DNA of 64,000 bases from NCBI GenBank assembly GCA_940337035.1, contig OW679203.1, positions 23,569,495 through 23,633,494 of the forward strand, written 5' to 3'. Every line of letters starts with the position of its first letter. Positions within the stretch are counted from its first letter, which is position 1. Both the position numbers and the translations under genes were made by a program. The stretch comes from Agriotes lineatus. Its lineage: Eukaryota > Arthropoda > Insecta > Coleoptera > Elateridae. Under the pieces are notes generated by a model. The model had not been told where the DNA came from. It did no database searches and was given only the letters and a program-made list of their open reading frames with translations. This document shows positions 50,801 through 62,359 of the stretch, piece after piece.

Positions 50801-53800
50801 TGTTGAGAACCCTGTATAGAGTTAGTACTCACAGCCACTATTTTACACTTAAAAAATAATTTATAATAAACATAATTTTTGGTAACATTTTCTTTCATTC
50901 AGACGTCTTCTGTTACTTATACCACCTGCCTGAAGCAATTTTTTGCATCAAATCGTTCGTGTTTCCAAACAGTTGTAGTTAGTAGTTCACTGCAAACCTT
51001 TTAAGCTACTTAAATATAGGGCATTTCTTTAAAAAAAGGGGGACTTAAATTGACACACTTTTTTGAGCCATTCTGTGGCACCTACAACTTTTATTCACGT
51101 TAACTCTTACACTTTCAGAAATACACCCCCTCCCATCGTTGCCGTACCCTGTATATTTTGAACTCTATTTTTCTCATTTAACAAAATTTCCTTTATGTAA
51201 CTGCCCATTGTTAAATATCTTGCTTTTATCCATTTTTACTTCCTTTTACTACTATAAAGGAAGTATTGGATTCACCCCAAAAATTCGAAATTGAGTTTTC
51301 AACAGATCTTCACGTTTTAGAGTCCCCTGATCCCAAAAAACATATTTTTTTTCATTGGTCTGTCTGTCTGTCTGTCTGTCTGTCTGTGTGTCTGTCTGTG
51401 TGTCTGTGAACAGAATATCTCAAAAATGAAAAGAGGTATGGCATTAAAACTTCATATATAAGTTTTGTGTACTATGTAGATGAGACAGCAAGCTTTTGAA
51501 GAAAATCGCATAACCGGAAGTAGGTGTTTACTCTTGTGATTTTTCAGTTTTTTTCGATTTTTTCAAAAACGGCTCTAACGATTTTTTTTAAATTTTACAT
51601 TTTTCTTACATTTTTAATGTGTATTGATGTGAGATAGGTGATTTTCCAGTTGAATGCTTCTAAAGTGGGTTTCTTTTGTTTTTTTTTCTATTTTTTTTAT
51701 TAACTCCTATTTTAAATAAAACACCCGGTATATTATTACATTTTTGAATTCACCTTAAAATTCTAGAGAAAATTTGTCTCTTCAACTAACACTCGATTTT
51801 GTACCGTTTTTGTAGAATTTGTAATTTTTGAAAATTTTTAACAAATGGTTAAAAATTAAAAATGAAATTTTTGACTAATTATAAGATCACTGTAAAAGGA
51901 AGTTGTGTGAGTGTATCACACCAGATTTTTTAAAAAGTTGTACACTAGCCAAATGTGGAAAACCGTTGATCATTACATTACTTTACTTTTACGAAATAGA
52001 CTACTTGCATATTTGCACACCGTATCAATTTACAAAATATTTTAGTTTTAATTATTCATTATTCTATATCTTGCTTAGATCCATATTTACAGAGTGATTA
52101 GAAAAGACTACATCTAGTTGTCTGTAAATTTTTATGTGTTATATGTGTAGTATTGTTAAAGGCGTTTTCATATTTGATGGCGAAAATAAAACACTGTTGA
52201 ACGTCAAAAAACCAACTTGTCAGTGTACATTTTTCCAAAAACATTGCATGTTGCAATCATTATTCCCACTTGCACGTTTATGAGAAAATTAACAATTGTT
52301 GACACTTACAATTTGGTTTTGTAACATTCAACAGTGTTTTATTTTCGCCATCAAATATGAAAATGCCTCTAGCTCTGGCTAGTTATAATTAATTATAAGT
52401 AATAGCAGCACGTAAAAATGTACATACGAAAACATTTCAAAAACATATAGGTGTGTAATCAGTCTGTAGATATGGTTAAAACCATATTTACAAGTTGTCA
52501 TAAATGTAAAAACCCTTCTATATTTTTCGATCCGAAAATAGTTTCTGCCAAGGAAGAAATAAATCGTCCTGTAAATATTTTGAAACTGATAATGAAATCC
52601 TATATGCTCAATTCAAAAAAATAGGAATACGAGGAAAAACCCTTAAAATTAAAGAAACAAAAAATCAGTAGCGAATTCGTTTTAGTCATATTAAGATGTA
52701 GTTCGCGCTCATCTAGCTATTTTTTAACTATGTTAAACCCGCTATTTATTTCATATTTGGTTTCTTCCCAGGATTTTCCATAAAAAATAAGTACCGTGTC
52801 ATCCGCATAAGATGTTGAAGAAAAATTTGACTTTAAATTGAGTAAAGGGTTTAAGTAGGCTATAAATATGATTGGACCAAAGACAGTGTCCTGTGGTACT
52901 CCCAGATTTATTTTTAAAGTGTCATTTAAGCGCAAATATTCGTTTCTGTCCGTCACGTAGCTAGCAAACACTTGCAACACATGCCCCCTAATACCAGCGC
53001 GAAAAACTGTATCAAGTAATTTATTATGTGGAACCGTGCCGAAGACCTTTGCCAGGTCCAAAAGTACTGCCATACATTTTTGTTGTTATTTAAGTTGACC
53101 ATTATCTGGTGTATCACCGTATGTAATGCATCATAAATACCAAGACCTCGTTGAAAGGCAAATTGAAAGGAATTCAAGATATTGTTTCCATCGAGATAAT
53201 TTAATAATCGATCTTTGAGACATTTTTCGAATATTTTGGAAAAATTATTAATTAAACTAATCGCTTTATGTATAGGGGTAACAATACTGGATTTAAATTG
53301 TGAGGGTACATGCCCAGTTTAAAAGATAATGTTAATGATGTGTAAGAGGAACTAATATGGATTGGTGTGCAAGTTTGATGTTTTGGCATGTAATACCATC
53401 AATTCCCGGAGAAGAGTTTTGCTTTAAATAGGTTGTTTTATAATTTCATTTCCATCAACAGGTTTCAAAAACATGCTATTTTTTATGGCATTTATATCAT
53501 CTTTCGTTTCATTTTTGCTTTGCATCTGAACGCCAGTATGCAATACAATTTGTCATATCTAAACAATTTCCGAAAGAGTCATTATCATAATCCTTAATTA
53601 ATAATTTTATAAGAACGTTTTCTTCATCAGTAGCTTCAGAAATAATATTATAAACATTTTGTATATCGTTAGGGCGTTTATTAATTTCATTTCTATAATA
53701 ATTATATTTGGTTGATTTTATTAATTTGTTAAAGATAGTTTCTATAGGTTTTATACTCAATTTCAAGCTCATCCACAGCTACGTGATAGATTATATTTCA

Positions 53801-56800
53801 GTTTGTCTCTAGTTTTAATGGATTTTACCAAGCCATTCGAAATCCAAGGCTTTAATTTTGTTGGGCTTACTATTGTATGTTTTTAAGGTTATTGATGCAT
53901 TATAGATCTTCAAGTAGCTGTAGTAAAATAAATTCGCTGCTTGTTGGGAATTTTTGCTCTCCGAGACGAGCGTCCAAATTTCAAATTGTATATTTGTTAT
54001 AAATTTATCAATATAACATTTTTTGATCTGGATTACATTACCATGGATTGTGTTAATATTTTTTCAGTCTCAGTAAAAACTTCTTGGACGTAACAATATC
54101 TAACATAATTGGGAAATGATCGGTCATCTCACATTTTAAGATGAAAGTATCATATATCAAATTGTTATTACCCGAAAAAATATTGTCCATGACGATATTT
54201 CAGTTTCAGGATACAAGTTTCTTCTATATTTACACTTTATAATTTACGAGATTTACAAGACTTTCTAGGTTTAATTGCTTACTGTCCAATACAATGCTTC
54301 TAACCATTTCTACAACTTGTTACACTGGTCTATAGTGGAAAGCCATAACCATTAGGTACTTTACAATTTAGGTTTCACGAAACAGATCACTTGTTCATTT
54401 GCACATCATATTTTATACAAGTTATAAGATATTAGACATTTAATTATTCATCGTTCAATATCTTGCTTAAATCTACCTTTAAAAGTAGTTACACTGCCCA
54501 AATGCGTTAGCAGAGATTACCTCCACTTCACGAAACAGATGGCTTGTATATTTGCACACAATATGTTACTCAGTTTATATGATAGTTCTCTAAGTTTACT
54601 TATCCGTTGTTCAATATCTTGCTTATATCCATTTTTACAGATTATTACACTGCCCAAGTATGGGCAACCATTAACCATTAACTCAATTTGACGAAACAAA
54701 TTGGTTATATATTTGCACACAATATTTTAGTGTATTGAGAAGCTATTCCTTTAGGTTTAATTATCCATTGTTCAATATGCAGCCTAAATTCATTCTACTA
54801 AGTTGTTACACTGCTCAAATGCGTAAAACTGTTAAACATATATTACTTGAACTTTTCGAAACAGATGGCTGGTATACTTGCCCGCCATATCTTATTCAAT
54901 TTACAAGATATTTCCCTAGGCTTAGCTATCCATTGTTCAATATCTTGCTTAAATCTATCACTACAAGTTATTACACTGCCCAAAAGCTTCACCAAAGCAT
55001 CACTGAACATATGCTTGAAATTGTTGACCGTACATTACTAGAACTTCACGAAACAAATAAATTGCATACTTGCAAACTGTATCTTATTCAATCTACAAGA
55101 TATTTCTCTAGGCTTACCTCTCCATCATTCAATATCTAGCTGAAATCCATGACTACAAGTTATTACACTGACAAAATGCGAGAAATTCTTTACCATACAT
55201 TACTTGAACTTCACGAAACAGAAGCATTACATGCCAGCCCATCGGATCTTACTCAATTTACAGGATATTTCTCTAGGTTTACCTATCCATCATTCAATAT
55301 ATTGCTTAAACTCATCACCACAAGTTACTAAACTGATCAAATACGTGAAATCGTTGACTATACATTACTTGAACATCACGAAACCAGATAAATTTCATAC
55401 TTGCACACCGTATCTTATTCAATCTACAAGATATTTCTCTAGGCTTACCTGTCTATCATTCAATATCTTGCTTAAATCCAAGGTTACAAGTTATTAAATT
55501 GCCCAAATATCTAAGACTGTTTTCCATAAATTACTTGAACATCACGAAACAGATGCATTACATACTTGCACACCGGATTTTACTCAATTTACACTATATT
55601 TGTCTAGGCTTATCGATACATCGTTTAATACATAGCTTCTATTTTCACAAGCTATTACACTGCCTAAGTGAGTGAAATTGTTGACTACACATTACTTGAA
55701 CCTTACGATACAGTTGGATTGCATACTTAAATCCAGAACTACAAATTATTACACTGCCCAAATGCGTGAAATTGTTGACCATTGACTACTTGAACTTCAC
55801 GAAACAGATAAATTCTATACAGTCACACCGTATCTTATTCAATTTACAGATATTTCTTTAGGCTTACCTATCCATTGTTTAATAACTTGCTTAAATCCAT
55901 CACTAGAAGTTTTTACACTGCCGAAATGCGTGAAATTCTTTACCATACATTACTTGAACTTCACGAAACAGATGCATTACATACCTGCACACCGTATATT
56001 ACTCAATTTACTTGTCCATCATTCAATATCTTGCTTAAATCCATCACTACAAATTATTACACTGCCCAAATCCGCTAAGTTCTTGACCATTGATTACTTG
56101 AACTTCACAAAACAGATAAATTCCATACCTTCACACCGTATCTTACTCAATTTACAGGATATATCTCTAGGTTTACCTATACATCGTTCAATATATTGCT
56201 TAAACTCATCACCACAAGTTACTTAACTGATCAAATGCGTGAAATGGTTGACTGAACATCACGAAACCAGATAAATTGCATACTTGCACACCGTATCTTA
56301 TTTAATCTACAAGATATTTCTCTAGGCTTACCTGTCTATCATTCAATATCTTGCTTAAATCCATGGCTACAAGTTATTACATTGCTCAAATATGTAAGAT
56401 TGTTTTCCATAAATTATTTGAACATCACGAAACAGATGCATTACACACTTGCACATCGTATCTTATTCAATTTACAGGATATTTGTCTATGCTTACCTAT
56501 ACATCGTTCAATATATAGCTTAAATCCATTACCACATGTTATTACACTGCCCAAGTGTGTGAAATTGTTGACTGTACATTACTTGAACTTCACGAAACAG
56601 ATAAATTCCATACCATCACACCGTATCTTACTCAATTTACAAGATTTTTCTTTAGGCTTACCTATTGATTGTTCAATATCTTGCTCAAATCATCATTACA
56701 TTGTACAATATGCAGCCTAAATCAATCCTTACAAGCTGCTACACTGCCCAAATGCGTGAAACTGTTGACCATTGCATTGTTTCAGTGTCACAAAACAGGT

Positions 56801-57425
56801 TGTTTGTATATTGCCACACCATATTTTACTTAGTTTAGAAGATATTGCTCTGGTTTAATTAGCAGTTGTTCAATAGCTTAATCCATCTTTACAAGTTGTT
56901 ACACTGCCTAAATGCGTAAAACTGTTGATCTTGCATTACTTCATTTCTACAAAGCAAGTTGTTTGTGTATATTCACAACATATTTTACCCAATTTACAAT
57001 ACATCGCTCTAGATTTACTTAGCAAGATATTGAACAATAGCAATATCTTGCCTATGCCTTTCCTTAGAAGTTGTTACATCGCTCAAATATGTGAAACTGT
57101 TGACTTGTATCTTTGTAGACCGTAGTTTACTCAATTTACAAGATATCTTGAAGGATTTAATTATTTATCGTTTAATATCTTGGTAAATCCATATCTCTAA
57201 TTTGCTGCACTGCCCGAATTTCTGAAACGGTTAACTATACAATATTTCAGGTACTCAAAATAAGTTGTTTGTTTTCATACTATATTTTGCACACAAGTAT
57301 AAGATATCTCTCTATATTTAATTTCTCCATTGTTCAATATATTGTTTAAATTCAACTTTACATTGATATACTGCCGAATGAAAAACTGTTTACCATTACA
57401 GTAGTTCAGTTCCACAAATCTGGTT

Positions 57426-57465
<40 letters not shown>

Positions 57466-59967
57466 GCATACCTTATTTTACTCAACTTACAAGATACCTA
57501 TCTTGGTTTAATTGTCCATTGTTCATTAACTTGCTTAAATCCGTCCTTAGGAATTGTTACACTGCTCAAGTGTGTGAAACTGTTGTTCGATTACATTAAT
57601 TCAGTTTCAATGAATTGATTATTTGTGAATTTAGCATGTAATTATGCTGTGCTTCCCTTATTGCTGTTGCATGCTGGTAATGAATTATAAAACGTCAAGA
57701 GTGTTTATTAATTTCTAGGCACTTTAGAATTTTTGTTGTATGTGCTACTTATTACCCTTTTTACTATTAATAAATGACTAAATGTTTCTCATTTTCTTCA
57801 AGAACTGATTCCCGTCAGTGCTGAACCGAAATATCAACTTAACCGATGTTGTATTTGTAAATAAGCATCGGAAATTGATAGTATCTTTTGAACCCAAACA
57901 AGAACAAACAAGGCAAACTTTTTGCTGCTTGTTAGTATATACAAGACGCTGTAGCTCTTGCATCATTAGAGTCAGAGTTACTCGAAGAGCTAAAAGTAGG
58001 CGTGGAACGCTTGGAGTAGGCGGCGCGTAACCATCTGAAGCGCTGTGGTTATAATTAGCACTAGTCCGAATCTTATTAACTTAAATCATCATCTCTGTTT
58101 TATTGCTCAGATATCCTTTTAAAGCTATAGCTCCACGTAATACTAATTTTATGATGAGATTATGTGTACAATCGCCTTTATATCTTTGAAGTTTGAAATC
58201 AGTGGTACCACCCGAGCTGCAAGAGGAAATTTTGTATACAGGCGTTTTCATATTAATTTAGACGTTGCAGCTTATTACTTCTTCATTTACTAATTTAAAG
58301 CACTAACTCTGAGTCTAATATTTCAACTTGCAGCATGTTTTATAATGATAGCTGATACGTTTTTACAAAGAGCAGAACAACCAAGTTCATAAATTCAAAA
58401 GGAACCAAAGCATGTAAGGCTTGTAAGGGGTCACAAACTATTGTCACAAACATTCTTCTCCTTCCTCTTTCTTTAATGTAAATTAAAAGCTTATCTTCTG
58501 ACGTAGATGTTCAGCAATACTTCCACCATTCATACAGTCTCTCTTAACCTCCTTTCTCCGGTTACAAAAATTCCTCCATGTGTGTATCCGGCTTTTAACA
58601 GAGTTCGTAACTTATCTTTCATTCGTATGTTGAAATTTTAGATTATCCAACATTCAGTTTTGTTCTCCATACGACGAAAATCTAATGCATAATACATTAT
58701 AATCATTATTATTGTGTAATAAAGCTATCCTTATTTTGCAATGAAAAATCCCACTATTCGTTTAACACCTCGTGTTCAATTACTATTGATGGTGATCTGT
58801 GTGAGTATTTGTAGAAGCCTTGTTGCTTCAAATGTGTGTTTTCAGTATTTTCTAATACTGCTACGATTAATTTGACATTCCTAAGATCAAAAGAGGTTTA
58901 AATAGTCTTACGGTAAAAATTGTCGTGTCTTCATGTTCTTTCACCTATATTTAAGCCAGGCCGGTTTTATTTAATAACTTTACTGTAGGATTATGACCTC
59001 ATTGAACTCTCTGTATCCAGCTTTTCGGCCGCCTACCAATTCTTCTTTTTCTATTTGGTAATCGATCAACATCCTTCTAACAAATTCATGTCACGCATTT
59101 TTTGTTTTTGTAAATTCAGAGATATTGTATCGTATAGTGCACTGCCGTCATACTTCCTTATTTAGTATTCAATATCTCGTGGTCTTTCCCATTGCACCCC
59201 TGAATGTGCTTATTTCGGCTGTCCTAAATTTGTGTTCAAATCACCTCTTGCCTAATACTTCTTCCTCAATATTATACCTCTCAAGCATCTGGATGCTATG
59301 CCTCACTGCTTGTTGGTTGAGTTTCTTGCATATTTCTTAAGTACTAAATATTGTATTACCTTTTTTCTCACTTCCTCAGCTACTTCCGGCTTGCACGTTA
59401 AGGCTAGAGCTAGAGTCAAGAATTTTATTTTATATGCATATTAAACATTCTTGAAATTCATTGATGTGGGTGCAGTGGCCGTTGTAGATCACCACTTCAT
59501 AGAATACCTTTTGTTGAAGTGTTTCCATTTCAATCTTTGCGCAGGTATCGAGTGCCACGTATTTGAAGTTCATACAATCAACATATTTTAGCTAATAGCT
59601 AACCATTATTATATTTGATTCGCAGTATATGGATTTTCATAGATAATAATTACCGTTCCTTTCAGCTGACTTGAAGAGCGATATGAACTTAGTGGGGGAA
59701 CAAATCGAGAAGAAGGGTAAAAAGTATCTCGACATAAAAGAGTTTACCATCACCCTCAAGCCCGGCAAGGTTAACTTCGACTTCGAAAACCTCTTCAACG
59801 GAGACGAAAGGCTGGCGACTGAAATGATCAAGGTGCTTAACGAGAACTGGAAAGACGTGTTCGAAGACGTCAGGCCAGGATACGAGGAACTGATGAGCTC
59901 CATCGGCAAGCTCGTGGCAACCAACATATTTTCCAAGGTCCCTTATGACGACATATTCTTAAAATAA
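47893..59967 (+). CDS. JHBP/takeout-family secreted hydrophobic-ligand-binding protein, 5 coding exons
   Basis: Spliced model built by eye: exons 47893-47950, 48004-48096, 48563-48710, 48760-48896 and 59666-59967. All introns are GT..AG, phases agree at every junction, and the total is 738 nt (245 aa plus TAA), the usual family length. Residues 1-17 form a hydrophobic signal peptide (MRPVIVLLSLIGLGACA). Cys26 and Cys36 match the conserved N-terminal cysteine pair. Further family landmarks are PPLDPL (58-63), GAGPVNV (73-79), LKADYDFNG (120-128), the C-terminal FENLFNGDE (185-193), LNENWKDVF (203-211) and FSKVPYDDIF (234-243). Known for the family: secreted proteins of the haemolymph, antenna or fat body that bind juvenile hormone or other lipophilic ligands in a long tunnel and affect feeding, behaviour and circadian output. 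The ligand here is unknown. Introns 1 and 3 are tiny (53 and 49 bp), while intron 4 is about 10.8 kb and full of satellite and TEs. No disruption is seen, so the gene is probably functional. No specific symbol can be assigned because the family is large. Confidence 0.93.
49430..51190. other. Non-satellite block within intron 4, unrecognised apart from one SINE
   Basis: The satellite pattern stops near 49430 and returns near 51190 (ttgttaaatatcttgctttt). The block is AT-rich. It holds a tRNA-related SINE head at 50405-50485 and two ccctgtata words (near 50812 and 51150), but no coding similarity that I can recognise. It is probably one or more inserted elements. Confidence 0.4.
50405..50485 (+). 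mobile_element. tRNA-derived SINE head
   Basis: The segment starts with an A-box-like ggtggcgtaggcgg and, about 45 bases later, has a B-box-like gttctaacccc followed by atcactgg. This is the layout of a pol III internal promoter in a tRNA-related SINE. It cannot be folded cleanly as a functional tRNA. The tail is not defined. Confidence 0.5.
51240..51933 (+). mobile_element. ~0.69-kb unclassified element inserted in a satellite unit
   Basis: The satellite breaks after tccatttttac at 51239 and resumes with aagttgtacactagcc near 51935, leaving an insert of about 694 bp. The left end is a hairpin (cttccttt...aaaggaag, 51241-51265). The right end has the same word inverted (gtaaaaggaag, about 51893-51903) and then a 6-bp hairpin (gtgtga..tcacac). 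A tctg microsatellite lies inside. No ORF is present. I cannot name the family; a nonautonomous DNA element or Helitron-like end are both possible. Confidence 0.6.
51358..51408 (+). repeat. (TCTG)n microsatellite
   Basis: About twelve tandem TCTG units, some drifted to TGTG near the 3' side, internal to the 0.69-kb element. Confidence 0.9.
52159..52369. mobile_element. 211-bp palindromic MITE with TA target duplication
   Basis: Terminal inverted repeats of about 55 bp. The left arm, aaggcgttttcatatttg onward at 52159, is mirrored by the right arm ending at 52369, with about five mismatches. The two arms continue as weaker complementarity through most of the element, so it could fold into one long hairpin. 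A TA dinucleotide flanks each side (52157-52158 and 52370-52371), as expected for Tc1/mariner-type insertion. No coding capacity. Confidence 0.8.
52500..54200 (-). pseudogene. 5'-truncated CR1/jockey-group LINE (endonuclease end and reverse transcriptase), broken
   Basis: Read on the minus strand from 54200 down: the endonuclease C-terminal DHFPIML (about 54125), then PWISNGLVKSIKTRDKL (about 53850-53800), the linker with NKLIKSTKYNYYRNEINK (about 53725-53675), RT motif LDLAKVFGTVPHNKLLDT (about 53064-53010), VPQDTVFGP (52903-52877) and the catalytic SYADDTVLIF (52821-52792). These are LINE RT landmarks. Several frameshifts and stops separate the pieces, so it is dead. Similarity fades near 52500, before the 3' end expected of the element. 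Satellite flanks both sides, so it inserted into the array or was carried into it. Confidence 0.85.
57429..57462 (+). repeat. (TA)17 microsatellite
   Basis: Uninterrupted TA dinucleotide run within a satellite unit of intron 4. Confidence 0.95.
57621..59665. other. 3' part of intron 4, nothing recognised
   Basis: No satellite units, no recognisable exon or transposase. The ORF at 57818-58030 has no family motif, and the JHBP reading frame joins exon 4 directly to the exon at 59666, so no exon is needed here. A single aggcgttttcatatt word at 58242-58256 matches the terminus of the 211-bp MITE but has no partner nearby. Confidence 0.5.
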
Positions 59968-59993
59968 CTTTTCTTGTTTTTTCCGTTTATGTG

Positions 59994-59999
59994 AATAAA
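59994..59999 (+). terminator. Polyadenylation signal AATAAA of the JHBP/takeout gene
   Basis: A canonical AATAAA hexamer lies 27 bases after the TAA stop (59965-59967) and is followed by a GT/T-rich stretch (about 60009-60030) that fits a downstream element. The 3' UTR would be very short. Confidence 0.75.
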
Positions 60000-60909
60000 G
60001 TCCACAAGCGTTTTTGTGTAATATTTGGTATTATTTAAATATTGCTCCACCTGCTTCCCAAGTAATACAGAATAGCAGATTTAAGTGTGCAATTTTTTGC
60101 AGATACATTTTATACGAGTAGAAATTTGGAGTGATGCTTTTTGTCTATCCTTAAACAATCTATTAGGATTATAGATACTTCATTTAGAACTTTGAAAAGT
60201 TGTAGACAAATCCAATTCAAGGGTTTCATATTCTGCTTGAGCTAGAGCCTCATCCTGCTGGGAAAATCTTTCCCGGAGCTCATCATGCAAAGAATTATAA
60301 CTGCCTCTCTGCTTTCTTGGCGATATCTTTGTCGTTGAATTGTACCATCAAAGAAAATTCTGCCAGTTAACATCTGACTACTGAACCCTAACGATAAATC
60401 AACTTTTTGAAGCTTCAGTGAGCTTCCGGATAAAGAAGGAGACACTCCACATACGAAAGTTTTGGGAATTAATTTAATCTTGAAAGGCAAACCAAGCTTC
60501 AACCCAGAAGACAGTTTTATTTAGTGTGGCCTTATCGTCAGTGTTTGCAAAAAAACAGGAGTAAAGTTCCACTGGCTCAGGTAATCCGTCTGTCTGCCCT
60601 CCTGTTGGAAATACAGCTCAAAAACTATTCGTTGGAGGAAGACGATATTTTGCATGCAGATTATATGTCTACCTGCTTCTAACCCGAATATACTTTCAGT
60701 CAAATATGTACCGAGTGAGCACCTTAAAAACTTAATTTCTGTCTATTTTTATTTTAACGCAGAAATAGATAAATTCAATAATCTGCGCATAGCTTCTTAC
60801 CCTTAATGAAAATGTAATTATTTCTGGCTCGTATCGGGATTTTGAATTTTCATTTTTAAGTGTTGATTTACCATGACCAAAATTCGCTACATTTAGTTTC
60901 GAACTGGTT
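60000..60909. other. Downstream of the JHBP gene, nothing recognised
   Basis: A minus-strand frame at 60242-60502 and another at 60521-60703 are open but show no domain. No TE motif was identified. Confidence 0.45.
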
Positions 60910-62050
60910 GTCTCGGGTAAAACTCAATTGCCCGTGAGTTTTTTGTACTCAAATGTATAATTACAAGGATAACACAATGTAAAGATAAGTAACTCATATA
61001 ATGTGTTTAGATATATGCAAAATATTTCGTAATTAAGAAAATGTTGTAACAACTCCTGGTCTCTTGTGTTCTGGGTCTCTAATCGGACTAAAACCCAAAT
61101 ACAACTTCGTTTGGCCCGGTTGCTGCGCCTAGCACTCTTAAAGGAAGTTTGAATAAAGTAAAAATGAGTACACGCTTGTATGGATGTGGCAACTCAGCCG
61201 GACTTAAAGCGGATCTGAAACAAGCTATACTTATGCCATCAATAATATGCCGCGGAGTTGTTATAATTTAGCGGGCTGACAAATTCAATTGAATGAAGTG
61301 TTTTACGGTGCGTAACTTGGACGTTAAGCTCAACAGGCCGCGGTATTCCCTTGGTTTATAAGTTCAGGATCCAGCAATAACTTAAACAGGGCCTGTTTCT
61401 TTGAAGCGAAGTCCACCGCTTCACGACCTGGTTTTGGCAGGAGTCACTGGAAGATCGTTTGCGCCCTTCAGTGCGCTGGCCTGCAAAGTGCGACCTGTGT
61501 TTGGTGAACTACCAGGGTGGCGTCGTTGACCTAACAATGCTATTACTACAGGTAAGCTAGTGTTTTAATGAGTTTTTAGGTTATAATAACCTCAGGGAAA
61601 CCGGTCAACGTAATGTAGTGGACGTCGGGTGCGGGGTTTAGGTTAGCAGACTGTTCTAAGAGACAGGTTCGTGTCACAAGGTAGAACTCTGTCAGGTTCT
61701 GGTTAGGGGAAGGAGTTCTACGAAACGAGTTTTCTTTACAAATTAGAACTGCGTCAGGTTCAGGTTCAGGGGGGTGCCTTTCGAAACAGGTTCCTGAAAC
61801 AAGGCAGAGCTAAGTTAGGAAAATATTAAGAAAAAGAGTCCGGCTATCGCAGGAAGAGCTAGAGCTGGAGGTTAGGATCAGGATCTCAGGACTCAAGACC
61901 AAGGTGATTAAAATGAATGCGGAATTTGCTTTTATAATTTTTAGTCCGTGTTAACGGTGCAATCCAGGTAAAATTAAGTGGGGGCGGTGCAGCATGTACT
62001 TGTACGCGACTCGCCGCACCGCTGGTGGACGTATACGAACTGATTGTTAT
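60910..62050 (+). repeat. Copy 2 of a ~1-kb noncoding dispersed repeat
   Basis: Collinear by eye with 34905-35910. Shared words include tcaaatgtataa, ggcccggttgct/gcccggttgct, acaattcaattga-like, cccttggttaaaag/cccttggtttataag, gcgaagtccaccgctt-like, ggaagatcgttt/gaaagatcgttt, gtgggcg-like and a final aagtgggggcggtgc block. It has no coding capacity. Between about 61650 and 61800 it holds three diverged units of about 62 bp around a ttctaagagacagg core. The element type is not known; an LTR or a nonautonomous DNA element would both fit. Confidence 0.75.
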
Positions 62051-62359
62051 TTCCACAAACTACACTACGCAAAAAATATGGAATCGGTAGGTTATCCATG
62101 CAAAAGCGTTTCTATAGTATCAGTTTGTTTTCATTTTGTTAAATAAGGAAGCATCGAGTTAAAATAAAAGTATATCGCAATTACTTCAGCCTTAGATACT
62201 CAATATTCTCTCATTATTTGAATAAAATTGGTACGTTTGAAACTGGAATCTTTTTCATAAAGGACTTTCTTGTTTTGCTACTTAAAATGAATTTTGGTTC
62301 TCCAATTCGTCTTGCACGTAACTTAAGCCTCGAAGATGGTAAAAGTTAAAGGTATGTGT

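Larger units (their letters stand above)
48985..57620 (+). repeat. ~160-bp tandem satellite array inside intron 4, split by insertions
   Basis: Many diverged copies of a unit of about 155-170 bp. Each holds the words ttacactgcccaaatgcg, a cacgaaacagat box, a ttgcacaccgtat box, a caatttacaagatattt box and attcaatatcttgcttaaatc in the same order. The ttacactg anchor recurs near 49063, 49199, 49356, then 54308, 54490, 54645, 54805, 54969, 55160, 55325, 55491, 55655, 55750, 55913, 56056, 56217, 56370, 56537, 56733, 56900, 57070, 57205, 57365 and 57550. The densest run is 54200-57620. Between 49430 and 54200 the array is broken up by other repeats. The open frames here (54735-56720) are by-products of the repeat and not genes. 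Location within the intron means the array is transcribed as pre-mRNA. Confidence 0.9.

Noticed and set aside
54735..56720. Several overlapping plus-strand frames of 60-134 codons with repeated peptide words (for example ILLNLQDISLGL)
   Set aside because: These are translations of the satellite monomer; units shift frame and contain stops, and the words recur only because the DNA does.
48985..57620. CRISPR-like array
   Set aside because: Units are ~160 bp and diverged, without short identical repeats or unique spacers, and the host is a eukaryote.
57800..58030. Extra JHBP exon in the long intron
   Set aside because: Exon 4 (phase 1) joins the 59666 exon in frame and gives the family's continuous motif order and length; adding this segment would break both.
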